Shown here: positions 9,094-17,985 of the stretch, piece by piece
Layout: every line of letters begins with the position of its first letter
How positions within the stretch are numbered: the first letter of the stretch is position 1
From: BM003 sp963699835
GTDB lineage: Bacteria > Pseudomonadota > Gammaproteobacteria > Steroidobacterales > BM003
DNA: 64,000 nucleotides
Direction: 5' to 3'
NCBI GenBank assembly: GCA_963699835.1
Contig: CAVOVJ010000002.1
Span: 66,076 to 130,075 of the forward strand
Notes under the pieces: model-generated
The model's input: the letters and a program-made list of their open reading frames with translations, nothing else
What the model was told of the DNA's origin: nothing
The model's database searches: none
Made by a program: the position numbers and the translations under genes

Positions 9094-9297
9094 TCAGGAT
9101 GAAGTGATGTAGCGGAAGACCGCGGCGATTAGTAACAAGACAAACGATATGGAATTGTCCGGCAAAGCGAGGGAATCGATCAGGACGGCGTTGCCGTTGC
9201 CGGACGAGCCAGGCACGCCAAAGGTCCGCTCTCCGCTCATGGAGCCGGTAGAGCCCCAGGAACCAATGCTGCCCACGGCTCCAGGTTCCCCTTTCAT
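9094..9297 (-). CDS. Possible small tail-anchored protein
   Basis: A 67-codon frame immediately downstream of the NodT gene on the same strand. It is Gly/Ser-rich (GAVGSIGSWGSTGSMSG) and ends in a hydrophobic stretch, SISFVLLLIAAVFRYITSS. Third positions are GC-rich like the neighbours. An AT-poor 36-base gap separates it from the NodT stop. No homologue is recognised. It could equally be untranslated sequence. Confidence 0.3.
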   Translation of the reverse strand: MKGEPGAVGSIGSWGSTGSMSGERTFGVPGSSGNGNAVLIDSLALPDNSISFVLLLIAAVFRYITSS

Positions 9298-9333
9298 ACG
9301 ACCGAGCGGCCTGCGCAATTCCGGCCGTCAAAC

Positions 9334-10839
9334 TCAACGGTCGTCGAATTCCCGATCCCAGTATTTGGTCCGATTCTGCATTTCTTCCCGGGTCTCCTCG
9401 GGGAGAAGATCCAAGGGGTCCTCGCTCGGGCGCACTTCCCAGCCGCCTCCAAGGGCCCGGTAGACCTCCACGAGATTTGCCGCCACCGAGCCCTGTGCTG
9501 TTGCCAGCTGATCCTGCTGCGAATTCAGCGATACCAGCGTGTTGATGACGGTGTTGTAGGTAACCAGCCCATCTTCGTATTGCAGTGCCGCGATATCTGC
9601 CGCGCGCTGTGCTGCGTCTGCGGCGGACCGGAGATCAGCGAGTTGCTCCTGGGACCGGAGAAAAGCGACGATTGCGTTCTCGACCTCCGCCTGGACCTGG
9701 AGAATCGTCTGACGATAGTCCTCGAGGAGTTGCTGGAAAGTCGCGTCCTGGAGGCGGATATTGCTGCGCAGCCGGCCGTAGTTGAAGATGTTCCACTGGA
9801 ATCCACCCGCGAGGTTGTAGCGGAAGGTATCGTTGGTAAAAAGATCGCCCGCGTCCCGCTCACCTGCGGTTGTTACGCTGGTGCCGATCGAGCCGTCGAT
9901 CGAAAACCGTGGATAAAGATCGGTGATCGCCACTCCGATCTGGGCGCTCTGGGCGGCCAGACGGCGTTCGGCAACGCGGATATCGGGCCGCCGCCGGATC
10001 AGGTCCTGGGGCATGCCAACAGCGATCCCCGGATCGACGTCAGGCACCGGCCGCGGCTCGCCCAAAAGATCGCCAAGGTCCTGGGGCGGCCGGCCGAGCA
10101 GCACGGCCAGTCCGTTTTTCAACTGCTGCAACGAGATCTCCAGGGAGTACAGCGTTGCCCGGGTGTTGTAGAGCAGTGTCTGTGCTTGCTCGACATCGAG
10201 TGCGCTGGTGGCACCGGCAGCCAATTTGGCTCGGGTAATCCGTGTGCTTTCCTCCTGGAGCTTTACGTTGTAACGGCCGACTTCGAGCCGCCGCTGAGTC
10301 GTACGGATCGACAGATAGGTCTGCGCGACCTGGGAGATCAGCGAAACCATGACGCCGTCGTAGCTGGCCAGGCTCGCATCCACCAGGGCCGATGCGGTCT
10401 CGATCTGGCGCCGAAAACGGCCCCAGACGTCCGCTTCCCAACTGATGTTAAATCCGAAATCGTAGACATCGTCGGTCTTGCGGTTGGCGCGCTCGATGCC
10501 CGCCGAACCACTCAGGTCCTGTTGCTGCGGATACTGGTTACCGACCGCGATGGCGAGCTGCTGCTGAGCCTGGAGCACGCGCAGTCCCGCGGAGCGCAAA
10601 GTCAGATTATCGGCGACGGAGGTCTGCACCAGCCGGTCGAGCACCGGGTCACGGAGCGTTGTGGTCCACCATTCGGGCGCCAGCGGTGAAGTCGATTCGA
10701 GACGCGGATCCTCATAGGCGAGCCAATCGGTTTCCAGCGGTGCCCCGGGCGTGTCATAGTCCGGCCCCAAAATCACGCAGCCGGGACCGATCATGGCTGC
10801 CGCCGCAAGAATGGCCAGATGACGCAGCATTCGGAGCAT
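9334..10839 (-). CDS. NodT-family outer-membrane efflux lipoprotein
   Basis: A 501-residue TolC/OprM-like outer-membrane channel. The N-terminal signal peptide ends in a lipobox (MIGPGC) and is followed by the family's VILGPDYDTPGAP stretch. Two OEP repeats follow, with the RRRPDIRVAERRLAAQSAQIGVA signature split by beta-barrel segments (QTYLSIRTTQRRL; QVQAEVENAIVAFLRSQEQL). The ATG at 10839 is chosen: it lies 10 bases after the HlyD stop and gives a normal signal peptide, whereas the longer frame (10899) adds a basic leader overlapping hlyD. It is last in the FUSC-DUF1656-HlyD-NodT operon and should form the exit duct of that pump. Confidence 0.92.
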   Translation of the reverse strand: MLRMLRHLAILAAAAMIGPGCVILGPDYDTPGAPLETDWLAYEDPRLESTSPLAPEWWTTTLRDPVLDRLVQTSVADNLTLRSAGLRVLQAQQQLAIAVGNQYPQQQDLSGSAGIERANRKTDDVYDFGFNISWEADVWGRFRRQIETASALVDASLASYDGVMVSLISQVAQTYLSIRTTQRRLEVGRYNVKLQEESTRITRAKLAAGATSALDVEQAQTLLYNTRATLYSLEISLQQLKNGLAVLLGRPPQDLGDLLGEPRPVPDVDPGIAVGMPQDLIRRRPDIRVAERRLAAQSAQIGVAITDLYPRFSIDGSIGTSVTTAGERDAGDLFTNDTFRYNLAGGFQWNIFNYGRLRSNIRLQDATFQQLLEDYRQTILQVQAEVENAIVAFLRSQEQLADLRSAADAAQRAADIAALQYEDGLVTYNTVINTLVSLNSQQDQLATAQGSVAANLVEVYRALGGGWEVRPSEDPLDLLPEETREEMQNRTKYWDREFDDR

Positions 10840-10849
10840 CAGGTCGTGC

Positions 10850-11989
10850 CTATTGCAGCGCTGCCGGCGCCGCCTCCGGTTTGCGTTCTTTCCAATCATC
10901 CCCGGACGTGCCAGTCATCACCAGCACCGAGCAGGTGGTGCCGACCCGGAGCATGACGTCATCCGGCACCGTGGTCAGATGGATACGTACCGGGACGCGC
11001 TGGGCTAGCCGAATCCATTCGAAGGTCGGGCTGACGTTGGGCAACAGATCGAAGCCGGTGCTGCCGTCCTGTTGAGCGATACCCCAGCCCAGGCTGTCCA
11101 CATAGCCTTCCAGCGGCGCATCAGGAAAAGTCATCAGCGTGATGATCGCCTTGTCCCCAGGCTTTATCCCCGCGATACGATTCTCCTTGAAAAAGCCTTC
11201 GACTCGGAGGCTCGAGGTGTCCACAAGTGCCAAAACGGGCTGGTTGGCCACCGCCTGAGTGCCCAGCCGCAGCGTGAGATTGGTCACGTATCCGTCGGCG
11301 GGCGCCCGCACTTCAGTGAATTCCAGATTGAGCTCCGCCTGGCGCAGCGCCGCCACCGCGGCCCTGACCTGGGGATTGCTTTCGCCGACCGCACCGAGTT
11401 TGGCCTCGGCCTCCGCCAATCCCGCCCGGGCCTCCGCCAGGTTCGCACGCGCCTGCAGAACCTGCGCCTCGGCGCTGCGTTTGTCCTGCAACGACACCTC
11501 GTAATTGGCCTTGGCCGCTTCCAAAGCGCGTTCTGAGGTGGCCCGCTGCGGCAGCAGTTCCTTCTGGCGCTCATATTCGGCCTTGTTCCGGGCAATCGTG
11601 GAGTCATAGGCCGAAATCGCGCTCTCGGCCCGCTCGATATTGCCTCTCGCCACATCGACCGCGGCCCGCGCGGCCTCGACCTGCTTCTCCAGAGCCCGGA
11701 CCGAGTCTCCGGTCTCGTCGAGCTGCGCTCGGGCCCTATCCACATCCGACTGAAACGTTCGGGGATCGATCTGGAACAGCAGCTCGCCGGCATTGACGAA
11801 CTGGTTATCGCGGATCGGCAGCTCGACGATCGGGCCGGTCACCCGCGGCGTGACCTGGATGACGTCGGCGCGAACCTGGCCATCCCGGGTCCAGGGGTTG
11901 ACGACATAGTCCCGATATTTGAGTAGCACGACGAGAACGGCGATCAGGACCACGACCCCGGTTAGCAGATATTTCCGGTCTAACTTCAC
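10850..11989 (-). CDS. HlyD/EmrA-family membrane fusion protein (AaeA-like)
   Basis: A 379-residue periplasmic adaptor with an N-terminal anchor (YLLTGVVVLIAVLVVLL). A split lipoyl/barrel-sandwich domain (QVTPRVTGPIVELPIRDNQF ... RAPADGYVTNLTLRLGT) is separated by a long alpha-helical hairpin rich in Ala, Glu and Arg (residues about 95-215). The closest known type is AaeA/EmrA, which couples an inner-membrane pump to an outer-membrane channel. It lies one base after the DUF1656 stop on the minus strand and ten bases before the NodT start, so all are probably cotranscribed. The product likely helps export aromatic acids or drugs; substrates are inferred from family only. Confidence 0.92.
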   Translation of the reverse strand: MKLDRKYLLTGVVVLIAVLVVLLKYRDYVVNPWTRDGQVRADVIQVTPRVTGPIVELPIRDNQFVNAGELLFQIDPRTFQSDVDRARAQLDETGDSVRALEKQVEAARAAVDVARGNIERAESAISAYDSTIARNKAEYERQKELLPQRATSERALEAAKANYEVSLQDKRSAEAQVLQARANLAEARAGLAEAEAKLGAVGESNPQVRAAVAALRQAELNLEFTEVRAPADGYVTNLTLRLGTQAVANQPVLALVDTSSLRVEGFFKENRIAGIKPGDKAIITLMTFPDAPLEGYVDSLGWGIAQQDGSTGFDLLPNVSPTFEWIRLAQRVPVRIHLTTVPDDVMLRVGTTCSVLVMTGTSGDDWKERKPEAAPAALQ

Positions 11990-11990
11990 G

Positions 11991-12203
11991 CTAGATTCCT
12001 ATGAAAAATATTCCGACCAATACTGTGTAAATGACGATCATGGCCAGAAACATGAGTGGTGGATTGGCAACATAGCGCGATATCCGGTAGCGATTGAGCA
12101 GATGCACCGTCACGAGCGCAGCTATCAGTCCCAGTAGTCCGGCTATCAGCATGGGCGGGAAATAGACCCCGCCGATCGCGAATTCCTGCGGCAACGGAAA
12201 CAT
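11991..12203 (-). CDS. DUF1656 (AaeX-like) small membrane protein
   Basis: A 70-residue protein with two transmembrane helices (FPPMLIAGLLGLIAALVTVHLL and PLMFLAMIVIYTVLVGIFFI). It matches DUF1656, to which AaeX of Escherichia coli belongs. The family is nearly always encoded between a FUSC-type pump and its HlyD partner, exactly as here. Its role is unknown. The start MFPLPQEFAIGGVYFPP fits the family N-terminus. Confidence 0.9.
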   Translation of the reverse strand: MFPLPQEFAIGGVYFPPMLIAGLLGLIAALVTVHLLNRYRISRYVANPPLMFLAMIVIYTVLVGIFFIGI

Positions 12204-12328
12204 CAGGCTCCGGGCTCCCGACTGTGCGGCTTGCCATGATAACCGACCGACCGTTTCGCCGAACGGCCGGGTGCGGGTATAAAAACTGAAAGCTCCATCG
12301 AATGTCCCTGCAATGATTGAACGGCATG

Positions 12329-14560
12329 TCAGAATCGGGACTCGCCCAGACTGCTCCAGGAGATCCCGCCGACGGATGACGCAACGTTGATCAGGGCTTC
12401 GGAAACGCCCCGGTAGGCACCGAGCAGGCGGTATGCATTGTCGCTCTCATCGTGCGAGATGCGGCCTTCCGGAGCGGCATTGAGCGTGCCTTCTATCCGA
12501 GCCTCGAGCGCCTCCACCATCGCGTCAAGCTGTGAACGCAGGGCCGCCGAATCCACGCCTGCCGGTTCCTCAGCAAGACGACTCAGGACCTGCTGGATTC
12601 CGCGACGCCATGTCTGCAGATCGTCGCGGAGACCGCCCACTATCAATTCGGACTGCGGCCCTCTTTGCACCTCGGCCAACTCGCGCATCCGGTCGGCGAG
12701 GGCCTGCAGATCGTTGACCAGGGCCGGGATACGCTCGCTGCCTCCCGCTAATTTCGCAGCGTCGGGGACTGCTGCCATCCATCGCCCGATCTTTGCAGGC
12801 AGCGCCGTCACCTCATGGATATAGTATTCCCGCCGCATCAACTCGAGCTGCTCGGTCAATTGCGATCGGGGCGGCGCAAGCAGTTTCTCACAACTCGTCA
12901 GAAAACGATGCAGCTGCTTGAAAATCACCCGCTGCGGCACGAACGAAATGGGGAACCAGCTCGAGACCCAGATGATGCCCAGCGCCAGCAGCCACATGAG
13001 GTTAAAGTTCAGAACGTACACAAAGTCATAGGTCTGCTGATTACTGACCAAAATGACCATCACGAACTGTGCCAAAACCAGACTCCGGGCCATTCCTTGC
13101 TCCGGTCGTGAGAACACGAAGCAGATAAGGAAAACCGCGGCGAAGATCCCCAGCCCCAGGCCAGCAAAATTATGCAGCGGCGGCATCAGGAAAACGTAAA
13201 ACGCACCGGCGAAAGCACCGCCTCCGACTATCGACGGGACGAGCTTCGCAACCGGAACCCAGGGCATCAGGGCAATGTTAATCGACACCGCCGCGACGAC
13301 CGGAATGACCCCGGCTGGCATCGGAAAGTCAGGCACGTAAATGCACAGCAGAAAAATTGCCCACAGGGCCGCGAACGTCGCCACGGCGCTTGCCAACCGA
13401 TCCCGATCAATGGTCCACGGACGAGTCGAGGCGCGGGCGGCCAGCTCATTCGACGCCGACGCGGCGAAGCCACCGAGATTTGCCAGCGTGTCAAACAGCG
13501 TGCGAGTCAGCTGCTCGATTTTTTGCAGCCGATCTCTCGCGAGCACCAGGGCAGCGCGGTCAAAGCGCGCCAGCGAATCCAGCGCGCTCTCGTCGATTGC
13601 GAACACGATATCTCTGGGCTGCGCCTGCGGAGGCTTGCCGGCAAGCATAGCCGCCATGGACGCGAGTCTCTCGTCGAGTTCTGCACCAAGCGCGGGCAGC
13701 CCGGGTATCAGTCTCCGAAGATCGAGTTCCTGCAATTCAGGAAATCCATGGCGCCAATGCTCGATGGCCTCGTTCAGCGCGGCGAAATCGGCCGCGCAGC
13801 GTCGCCAGAGGTGGCGCGTCTCCCACACCTCGAAGCTGTCAACCTCAGCGCCATCGACGAGGGTGGACAGGCCTGCTATCGCTCCGCTCGCCTGGGACCG
13901 ATACTTCGAATCTGCACCATCGTCCGGCTTACCGGCGAGCACGCCGAAATGGCGGGCCAGCAGCCGACGCTGCAGGTCGGCGACTTCGCTTACCGCTTTT
14001 GTCATGGTCGGGGCCGCGCGTTGCGGCCATAACAGCGAGGCAACTATCGTGAAGGCGACCACGCCAAGCGTCGTTTGCTGCAACCGTAACACCACTGTCT
14101 CAAAGGCGTTGGCGCTCGAGGCTCCGCTGGCCAGGGCCAGCAGCGGCATGACATATCCGGCGATGGACCAGAAGTACCAGCGGGAGGAGTGACCCATCAT
14201 ATAGGTGCAGAAAGCCACGAAGGTCGCGGTGACCAGCAGGTAGAGCCAGCGGTCCTGCGGAAACAGCGCGAGCAACAGCAGCGTCATGGCGCCGGCCAGA
14301 AACGTTCCGTTTATGCGCAGCAGCCCCTTGCGGAAAGAACCGCCTACCGTACCCATGCTGCACAAGGCAACCGCGAGCCCTGCCCAGTGAGGTCGTTCCC
14401 AGCCCATCGCCATTCCAACGTAATAGGCGAGGACCATCGCCAGCGCCACACGCACGGATTGCCTGAAACGCTCGGATCCGAGGAGCGCCTGCAATCCCTG
14501 CCAGGCGTCCGGAGGTGCAGCACTCGCTCGTTGGACCTGGCTGTCGGTGTGTGATGTCAT
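12329..14560 (-). CDS. FUSC/AaeB-family inner-membrane efflux pump
   Basis: A 743-residue fusaric acid resistance-type pump with the AaeB/YccS plan: two sets of about five to six TM helices (residues 35-165 and 395-530), each followed by a long cytoplasmic helical region. The N-terminal SVRVALAMVLAYYVGMAMGW and WERPHWAGLAVAL motif is characteristic. It is first in the operon; 125 bases separate it from the DUF1656 gene. The family exports aromatic carboxylic acids such as p-hydroxybenzoate or fusaric acid together with the adaptor and channel encoded downstream. No LysR-type aaeR regulator is adjacent, so regulation is unclear. Confidence 0.9.
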   Translation of the reverse strand: MTSHTDSQVQRASAAPPDAWQGLQALLGSERFRQSVRVALAMVLAYYVGMAMGWERPHWAGLAVALCSMGTVGGSFRKGLLRINGTFLAGAMTLLLLALFPQDRWLYLLVTATFVAFCTYMMGHSSRWYFWSIAGYVMPLLALASGASSANAFETVVLRLQQTTLGVVAFTIVASLLWPQRAAPTMTKAVSEVADLQRRLLARHFGVLAGKPDDGADSKYRSQASGAIAGLSTLVDGAEVDSFEVWETRHLWRRCAADFAALNEAIEHWRHGFPELQELDLRRLIPGLPALGAELDERLASMAAMLAGKPPQAQPRDIVFAIDESALDSLARFDRAALVLARDRLQKIEQLTRTLFDTLANLGGFAASASNELAARASTRPWTIDRDRLASAVATFAALWAIFLLCIYVPDFPMPAGVIPVVAAVSINIALMPWVPVAKLVPSIVGGGAFAGAFYVFLMPPLHNFAGLGLGIFAAVFLICFVFSRPEQGMARSLVLAQFVMVILVSNQQTYDFVYVLNFNLMWLLALGIIWVSSWFPISFVPQRVIFKQLHRFLTSCEKLLAPPRSQLTEQLELMRREYYIHEVTALPAKIGRWMAAVPDAAKLAGGSERIPALVNDLQALADRMRELAEVQRGPQSELIVGGLRDDLQTWRRGIQQVLSRLAEEPAGVDSAALRSQLDAMVEALEARIEGTLNAAPEGRISHDESDNAYRLLGAYRGVSEALINVASSVGGISWSSLGESRF

Positions 14561-14602
14561 TTAGGACCCTAAGTCGAGGTGGGTTCTGCCGGATTCTTTT
14601 GC

Positions 14603-14680
14603 GGAAAAGGTGCCGGGTGCCGGGAAAATGCCGGAAAAGGTGCCGGGTTTATTTTCTGCCGGTACCTTTTCCTTTTTGGA
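14603..14680. repeat. Family 1 hairpin, copy E
   Basis: Two partial left arms (GGAAAAGGTGCCGGG) precede a composite hairpin, 14639-14679, identical over 41 bases to copy D. It lies upstream of the FUSC pump start, abutting the 3' end of the esterase gene. Confidence 0.88.
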
Positions 14681-14681
14681 G

Positions 14682-15887
14682 CTATTCTGCTGAAAACTCC
14701 AGCGTGGCTGCAAAGAATTGGAGTCCGCGGGTTGCAAATCGCTCGGCAACCATGTTGCCGTGATCGCCGCCCGCATAGACCTCTAATACAAAAGGTATTC
14801 CCCGCCCAGCGAGAGCTCTGGCAAATTCGGAATTTCCGGAAACAAGAGATTCCATTTCGTGCTCCCCATAGTCGATCAATATTCCCCGAAGCGATCTTAA
14901 ATCAGCCTCGTGTTGATCGATGAGATGAAAACTCGCGAGAGCTAATCGACGCTTGATGGCACTTTCGTTTCGAACAAGCTTTCCATCACGTTTCTCATAA
15001 AGATAGTCGCCATACAGTGGCGGTCGATCGGGATTAGCGGCATATGCAGCGCTCGCAGCAAATTCTGCGTTTACCCAGAAGTCCTCCGGTCGATCGGTAA
15101 ATGTGTTCGGCAACTGGTCGATCGTAGACAGGGCGCCTATTCGAGAATAAACCTCTTGCCAGAATGCAGTCGGTTCTCCGGTATCAGGATTCTCTAACGG
15201 CGGCAAAGAATACATCGGCCCCAGACAGCAAGGCGCCATTGCATAAACTGCCCCGAAAATGTCCGAATTGCGCATGGCCAGGAACAAGGCGCCATTTCCG
15301 CCGCCGGAGTGCCCGGCAATTCCGCGACTGGACGCCGTTGGTAGGGTTTTATAGTTCGCATCGACGTAATTGACCACGTCTTCGGCAACATAGTCTTCCC
15401 AGTCGCCGGTCACCGGGGAATTGACGTAGAAACTATGTTTGTAAGCGTTTCGCCCGTTCGGTGCGACGATAATCAACTCCGGCACAACCCCGGCCGCGAT
15501 AATGGAATCGAGACGCTCTCTCTCAAGCATTCCGGCACGTTGGTAGTTACCGTCATGCTGTTCTGTAACTGATTCCGTGGCGGCAGTGTCGTCCGGATCG
15601 ATCATCCAGGTTCTGTTCGTGCCTGTGAATCCGTGTAGCAGATACAGCACGGGATATCGTTTGCCCGGCGATGAGTCATAGCCCGGTGGCAAATAGACAG
15701 ACAGGCGCTGCTCTGCCGGGTCTCCGAGAAGATTACCCTCCAACGAGGGCGCGGGAATAACAACTTCGGCAATGGTCCCGGGTGTTATGGTGTGAGTTGG
15801 TGCTCTGGCGCACCCTGCCATGAGCACAGCCGCACCCGAAAGCAAAATGGCATGGAACAATGTTCGCGTACTTTGAATGATTACCAC
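14682..15887 (-). CDS. Lipoprotein alpha/beta-hydrolase (esterase D-like)
   Basis: A 401-residue esterase of the putative esterase/enterochelin esterase type. The signal peptide ends in a lipobox (VLMAGC). The core contains RYPVLYLLHGFTGTNRTW (oxyanion region) and the nucleophile elbow GIAGHSGGGNGAL with the catalytic Ser. AGGDHGNMVAER near the C-terminus supplies a candidate catalytic His. It probably acts on esters or acylated sugars at the cell envelope. The gene stops next to repeat copy E, with no partner on the same strand. It is divergent from the DUF1993 gene. Confidence 0.85.
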   Translation of the reverse strand: MVIIQSTRTLFHAILLSGAAVLMAGCARAPTHTITPGTIAEVVIPAPSLEGNLLGDPAEQRLSVYLPPGYDSSPGKRYPVLYLLHGFTGTNRTWMIDPDDTAATESVTEQHDGNYQRAGMLERERLDSIIAAGVVPELIIVAPNGRNAYKHSFYVNSPVTGDWEDYVAEDVVNYVDANYKTLPTASSRGIAGHSGGGNGALFLAMRNSDIFGAVYAMAPCCLGPMYSLPPLENPDTGEPTAFWQEVYSRIGALSTIDQLPNTFTDRPEDFWVNAEFAASAAYAANPDRPPLYGDYLYEKRDGKLVRNESAIKRRLALASFHLIDQHEADLRSLRGILIDYGEHEMESLVSGNSEFARALAGRGIPFVLEVYAGGDHGNMVAERFATRGLQFFAATLEFSAE

Positions 15888-16049
15888 CCCTCAGTACGGT
15901 GCTTCGAACGTCCGCTGCGGGTCATGACCTGTCATCGATTATAGCGCCACGAGGTCAACGGTGCCGGAGGTGAGAATGGGTCGAAAGACGGTCCGCGGGC
16001 ACAGGCATCTCGCAAATCTCTTGTTGTGATATTTTTGGGAGGAATTTCG

Positions 16050-16574
16050 ATGTCTCTGTCACTCTACGACATCAGTGTCGCAAGCTATCTGCAGATTCTC
16101 GGCGGCGTCACCGCCGTGCTGGCCAAGGGCGACGAATACGCCGGGGACGGCCATCTCGACCTGGAAGAGATCGTCCGCTACAAGCTCCGCGACGACATGG
16201 CGCCGTTCAGTTTCCAAGTCATTTCCGTGTGGCACCACTCGATGAACGCCATCCGGGGCCTGAAGGAGGGGCTGTTCCAGCCACCGCCCAAGATGGGCGA
16301 CCTGGATTACGAAAAGCTCAAGGGACTGGTGCGGGAAGCCACGGAGAGCCTCGAGGGCGAGTCGCGCGGCGACATCGACGCACTCACCGGCAAGCCCATG
16401 GTCTTCAAAATGAACGACCGGGAGATACCCTTCACGAGCGACAACTTCATCCTGTCGTTTTCCCTGCCCAACTTCTACTTCCACGCGACGACGCTCTACG
16501 ACATCCTGCGGCTACATGGCGTACCGCTGGGCAAGCGGGACTACCTGGGCAAGTTGCGCGTCAGCCAGGGCTGA
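16050..16574 (+). CDS. DUF1993 family protein
   Basis: A 174-residue cytosolic protein matching DUF1993 over its whole length: MSLSLYDISVASYLQILGGV at the start, a central DALTGKPMVFKMNDREIPF, and the C-terminal LPNFYFHATTLYDILRLHGV. The family has the DinB-like four-helix fold and its function is unknown. The ATG at 16050 follows GGGAGGA at good spacing, so the longer frame from 16026 is not used. It is a single-gene unit; downstream lie repeats and the RAYT gene on the other strand. Confidence 0.9.
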   Translation: MSLSLYDISVASYLQILGGVTAVLAKGDEYAGDGHLDLEEIVRYKLRDDMAPFSFQVISVWHHSMNAIRGLKEGLFQPPPKMGDLDYEKLKGLVREATESLEGESRGDIDALTGKPMVFKMNDREIPFTSDNFILSFSLPNFYFHATTLYDILRLHGVPLGKRDYLGKLRVSQG

Positions 16575-16652
16575 GCCCTGGCCCGGCGGCTCCGTATCCG
16601 CGCGGCCGCCGGCGACGGGAAAATCACCGTCGTGATCCAAAGGCCCTACTAA

Positions 16653-16730
16653 GAAAAGGTGCCAGAAAAGGTGCCAGGTTTAATTTTCGTTCGCGGCCAG
16701 AAAAGGTGCCAGATTTAACTTTCGTTCGAG
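16653..16730. repeat. Family 1 repeat copies at the 3' end of the RAYT gene
   Basis: Three arm copies of the AAAAGGTGCCAG subtype (GGTGCCAGGTTTAATTTTC, then GGTGCCAGATTTAACTTTC). The RAYT stop codon (16715-16717, minus strand) lies inside the last copy. Confidence 0.85.
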
Positions 16731-17428
16731 CCCCGCACCTTGGATTTCCGCGGCCGTCCCTGGCCTAGTGCCGATACCCGGCGGCCGGTGCGCTCCTCAA
16801 TGGCTCGCTGGAAGCGGCTGCCGCCGGTGAGTTGGTTTCTCTGTGTCGCTCCACGTATCAAAGACAGCTCCGCGTCATCCACGGCCTGGGCAACAAACCG
16901 ACGGTAGGCGCAGCCCCTTTCGGCTTCGGACTGTCCGAGTGCCAGATAGACAGTGTGTGCATCCACGGCGGCGTCCGGCTCAAGCGCGGCGTGAGCACGA
17001 TAGCTGGACCAGGGATAGTCTCCGGGCGCAGTGACCATGGCAGCGCGAACCGGGTTGAGATCGACGTAGCGATAGCAGGCGAGGAGATACCTCTCCGTGT
17101 CGATCAGGCTGGCCTTGTACCTGCCTTCCCAGAGTGTGCCGCTACGATTTTCCAGCTTGTTAACCCGTCGCGTCTGCCGCGCCGCAACGATTCGCATCAA
17201 GTTTGAAACGTCGCGAGCTCTTTCGCCCGGGACGACCACCAGGTGTACATGATTCGTCATCAGGCAATAGGCCAGCAGCCGGATGGATAGCTCAATCTTT
17301 GCTTCCACCAGATTGGTCAGGTAGAAACAGAAATCTTCATTCTCCACGAATACAGGCTGTCGATCATGGCCGCGTTGCACGATGTGCACGGGGACGCCAG
17401 CAACAAATAGACGAGGATGGCGTGGCAT
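16715..17428 (-). CDS. REP-associated tyrosine transposase (RAYT)
   Basis: A 237-residue Y1-transposase-like protein of the TnpA_REP group. It begins MPRHPRLFVAGVPVHIVQRG, the usual RAYT N-terminus. It has the metal-binding HUH motif in MTNHVHLVVVPG and the catalytic tyrosine region CYRYVDLNPVRAAMV. The ATG at 17428 is preferred; an in-frame ATG at 17458 would add ten atypical residues. RAYTs are single-copy housekeeping relatives of IS200/IS605 transposases that process REP hairpins as single strands. Family 1 repeats flank it on both sides, and its stop codon lies within one of them, so gene and repeats form a REPtron-like unit. It appears intact. Confidence 0.92.
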   Translation of the reverse strand: MPRHPRLFVAGVPVHIVQRGHDRQPVFVENEDFCFYLTNLVEAKIELSIRLLAYCLMTNHVHLVVVPGERARDVSNLMRIVAARQTRRVNKLENRSGTLWEGRYKASLIDTERYLLACYRYVDLNPVRAAMVTAPGDYPWSSYRAHAALEPDAAVDAHTVYLALGQSEAERGCAYRRFVAQAVDDAELSLIRGATQRNQLTGGSRFQRAIEERTGRRVSALGQGRPRKSKVRGSNES

Positions 17429-17511
17429 AGATTCGTTCCACGTGATCTGTGAGACCATCCCATGCTACGAAGCCGGGCTTCGCCTGTCAGGGCGAATAAT
17501 CGGCCTGAATA

Positions 17512-17537
17512 CAGGAAAATAAACCTGGCACCTTTTG
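17512..17537. repeat. Family 1 half-repeat upstream of RAYT
   Basis: The arm GAAAATAAACCTGGCACC followed by TTTT is the complement of the GGTGCCAGGTTTA arm at 16671-16690. Together they bracket the RAYT gene as an inverted pair. Confidence 0.85.
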
Positions 17538-17613
17538 ACACATTCTCGCATTGGTTTACTACCGCGGCTAATATGTGCCTGTCGCTGGTTTGGCGATCTT
17601 CCGGAGCTCCCGA

Positions 17614-17955
17614 ATGCCCAAGAGAATCCTCGTGTTTGCGGTGCTGTTGATCGCGCTTGGCGTCGGTGCTTTCCTGATGTCTTCCAGCGCTACCGCCCTG
17701 CTGCCCGCCTACGTGGGCGGAGCATTGGTGATCGTCGGGGCCCTGGCGATGGGATTCGCTGGTTTTCGCAAGTACCTGCTGCCGGTCGCCGGGCTCGTCG
17801 CACTGCTCGGCGCCCTGGCCCCGGCGGCGGCGCTCGCCATCCGCGCAGCCGCCATGAGCCCGCTCGCCCTGGCGGTCAACGTCGGAATGCTGGCTTTGTG
17901 CGCGACGCTATTCGCCCTGATCGTTCGCGAGTTCATGGCTACGCGGCGCGTCTAG
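17614..17955 (+). CDS. Small four-TM membrane protein, unknown function
   Basis: A 113-residue, very hydrophobic, alanine-rich protein. MPKRILVFAVLLIALGVGAF is the first helix; three more follow (AYVGGALVIVGALAMGFAG, YLLPVAGLVALLGALAPAA, LAVNVGMLALCATLFALIV), and the C-terminus is basic (REFMATRRV). The start at 17614 is chosen because it opens the first helix; 13 extra residues are possible from 17575. A much longer overlapping frame (17535-18737) is spurious because it runs antisense through the fasciclin gene. No family is recognised. Confidence 0.65.
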   Translation: MPKRILVFAVLLIALGVGAFLMSSSATALLPAYVGGALVIVGALAMGFAGFRKYLLPVAGLVALLGALAPAAALAIRAAAMSPLALAVNVGMLALCATLFALIVREFMATRRV

Positions 17956-17985
17956 CGGACGGGCCGCGGCCGCTGTGTCGGCCGG

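Noticed and set aside
9011..9337. 108-codon minus-strand frame overlapping the antiporter end
   Set aside because: It overlaps a conserved coding end and has no family resemblance; the shorter frame at 9094-9297 is the better candidate.
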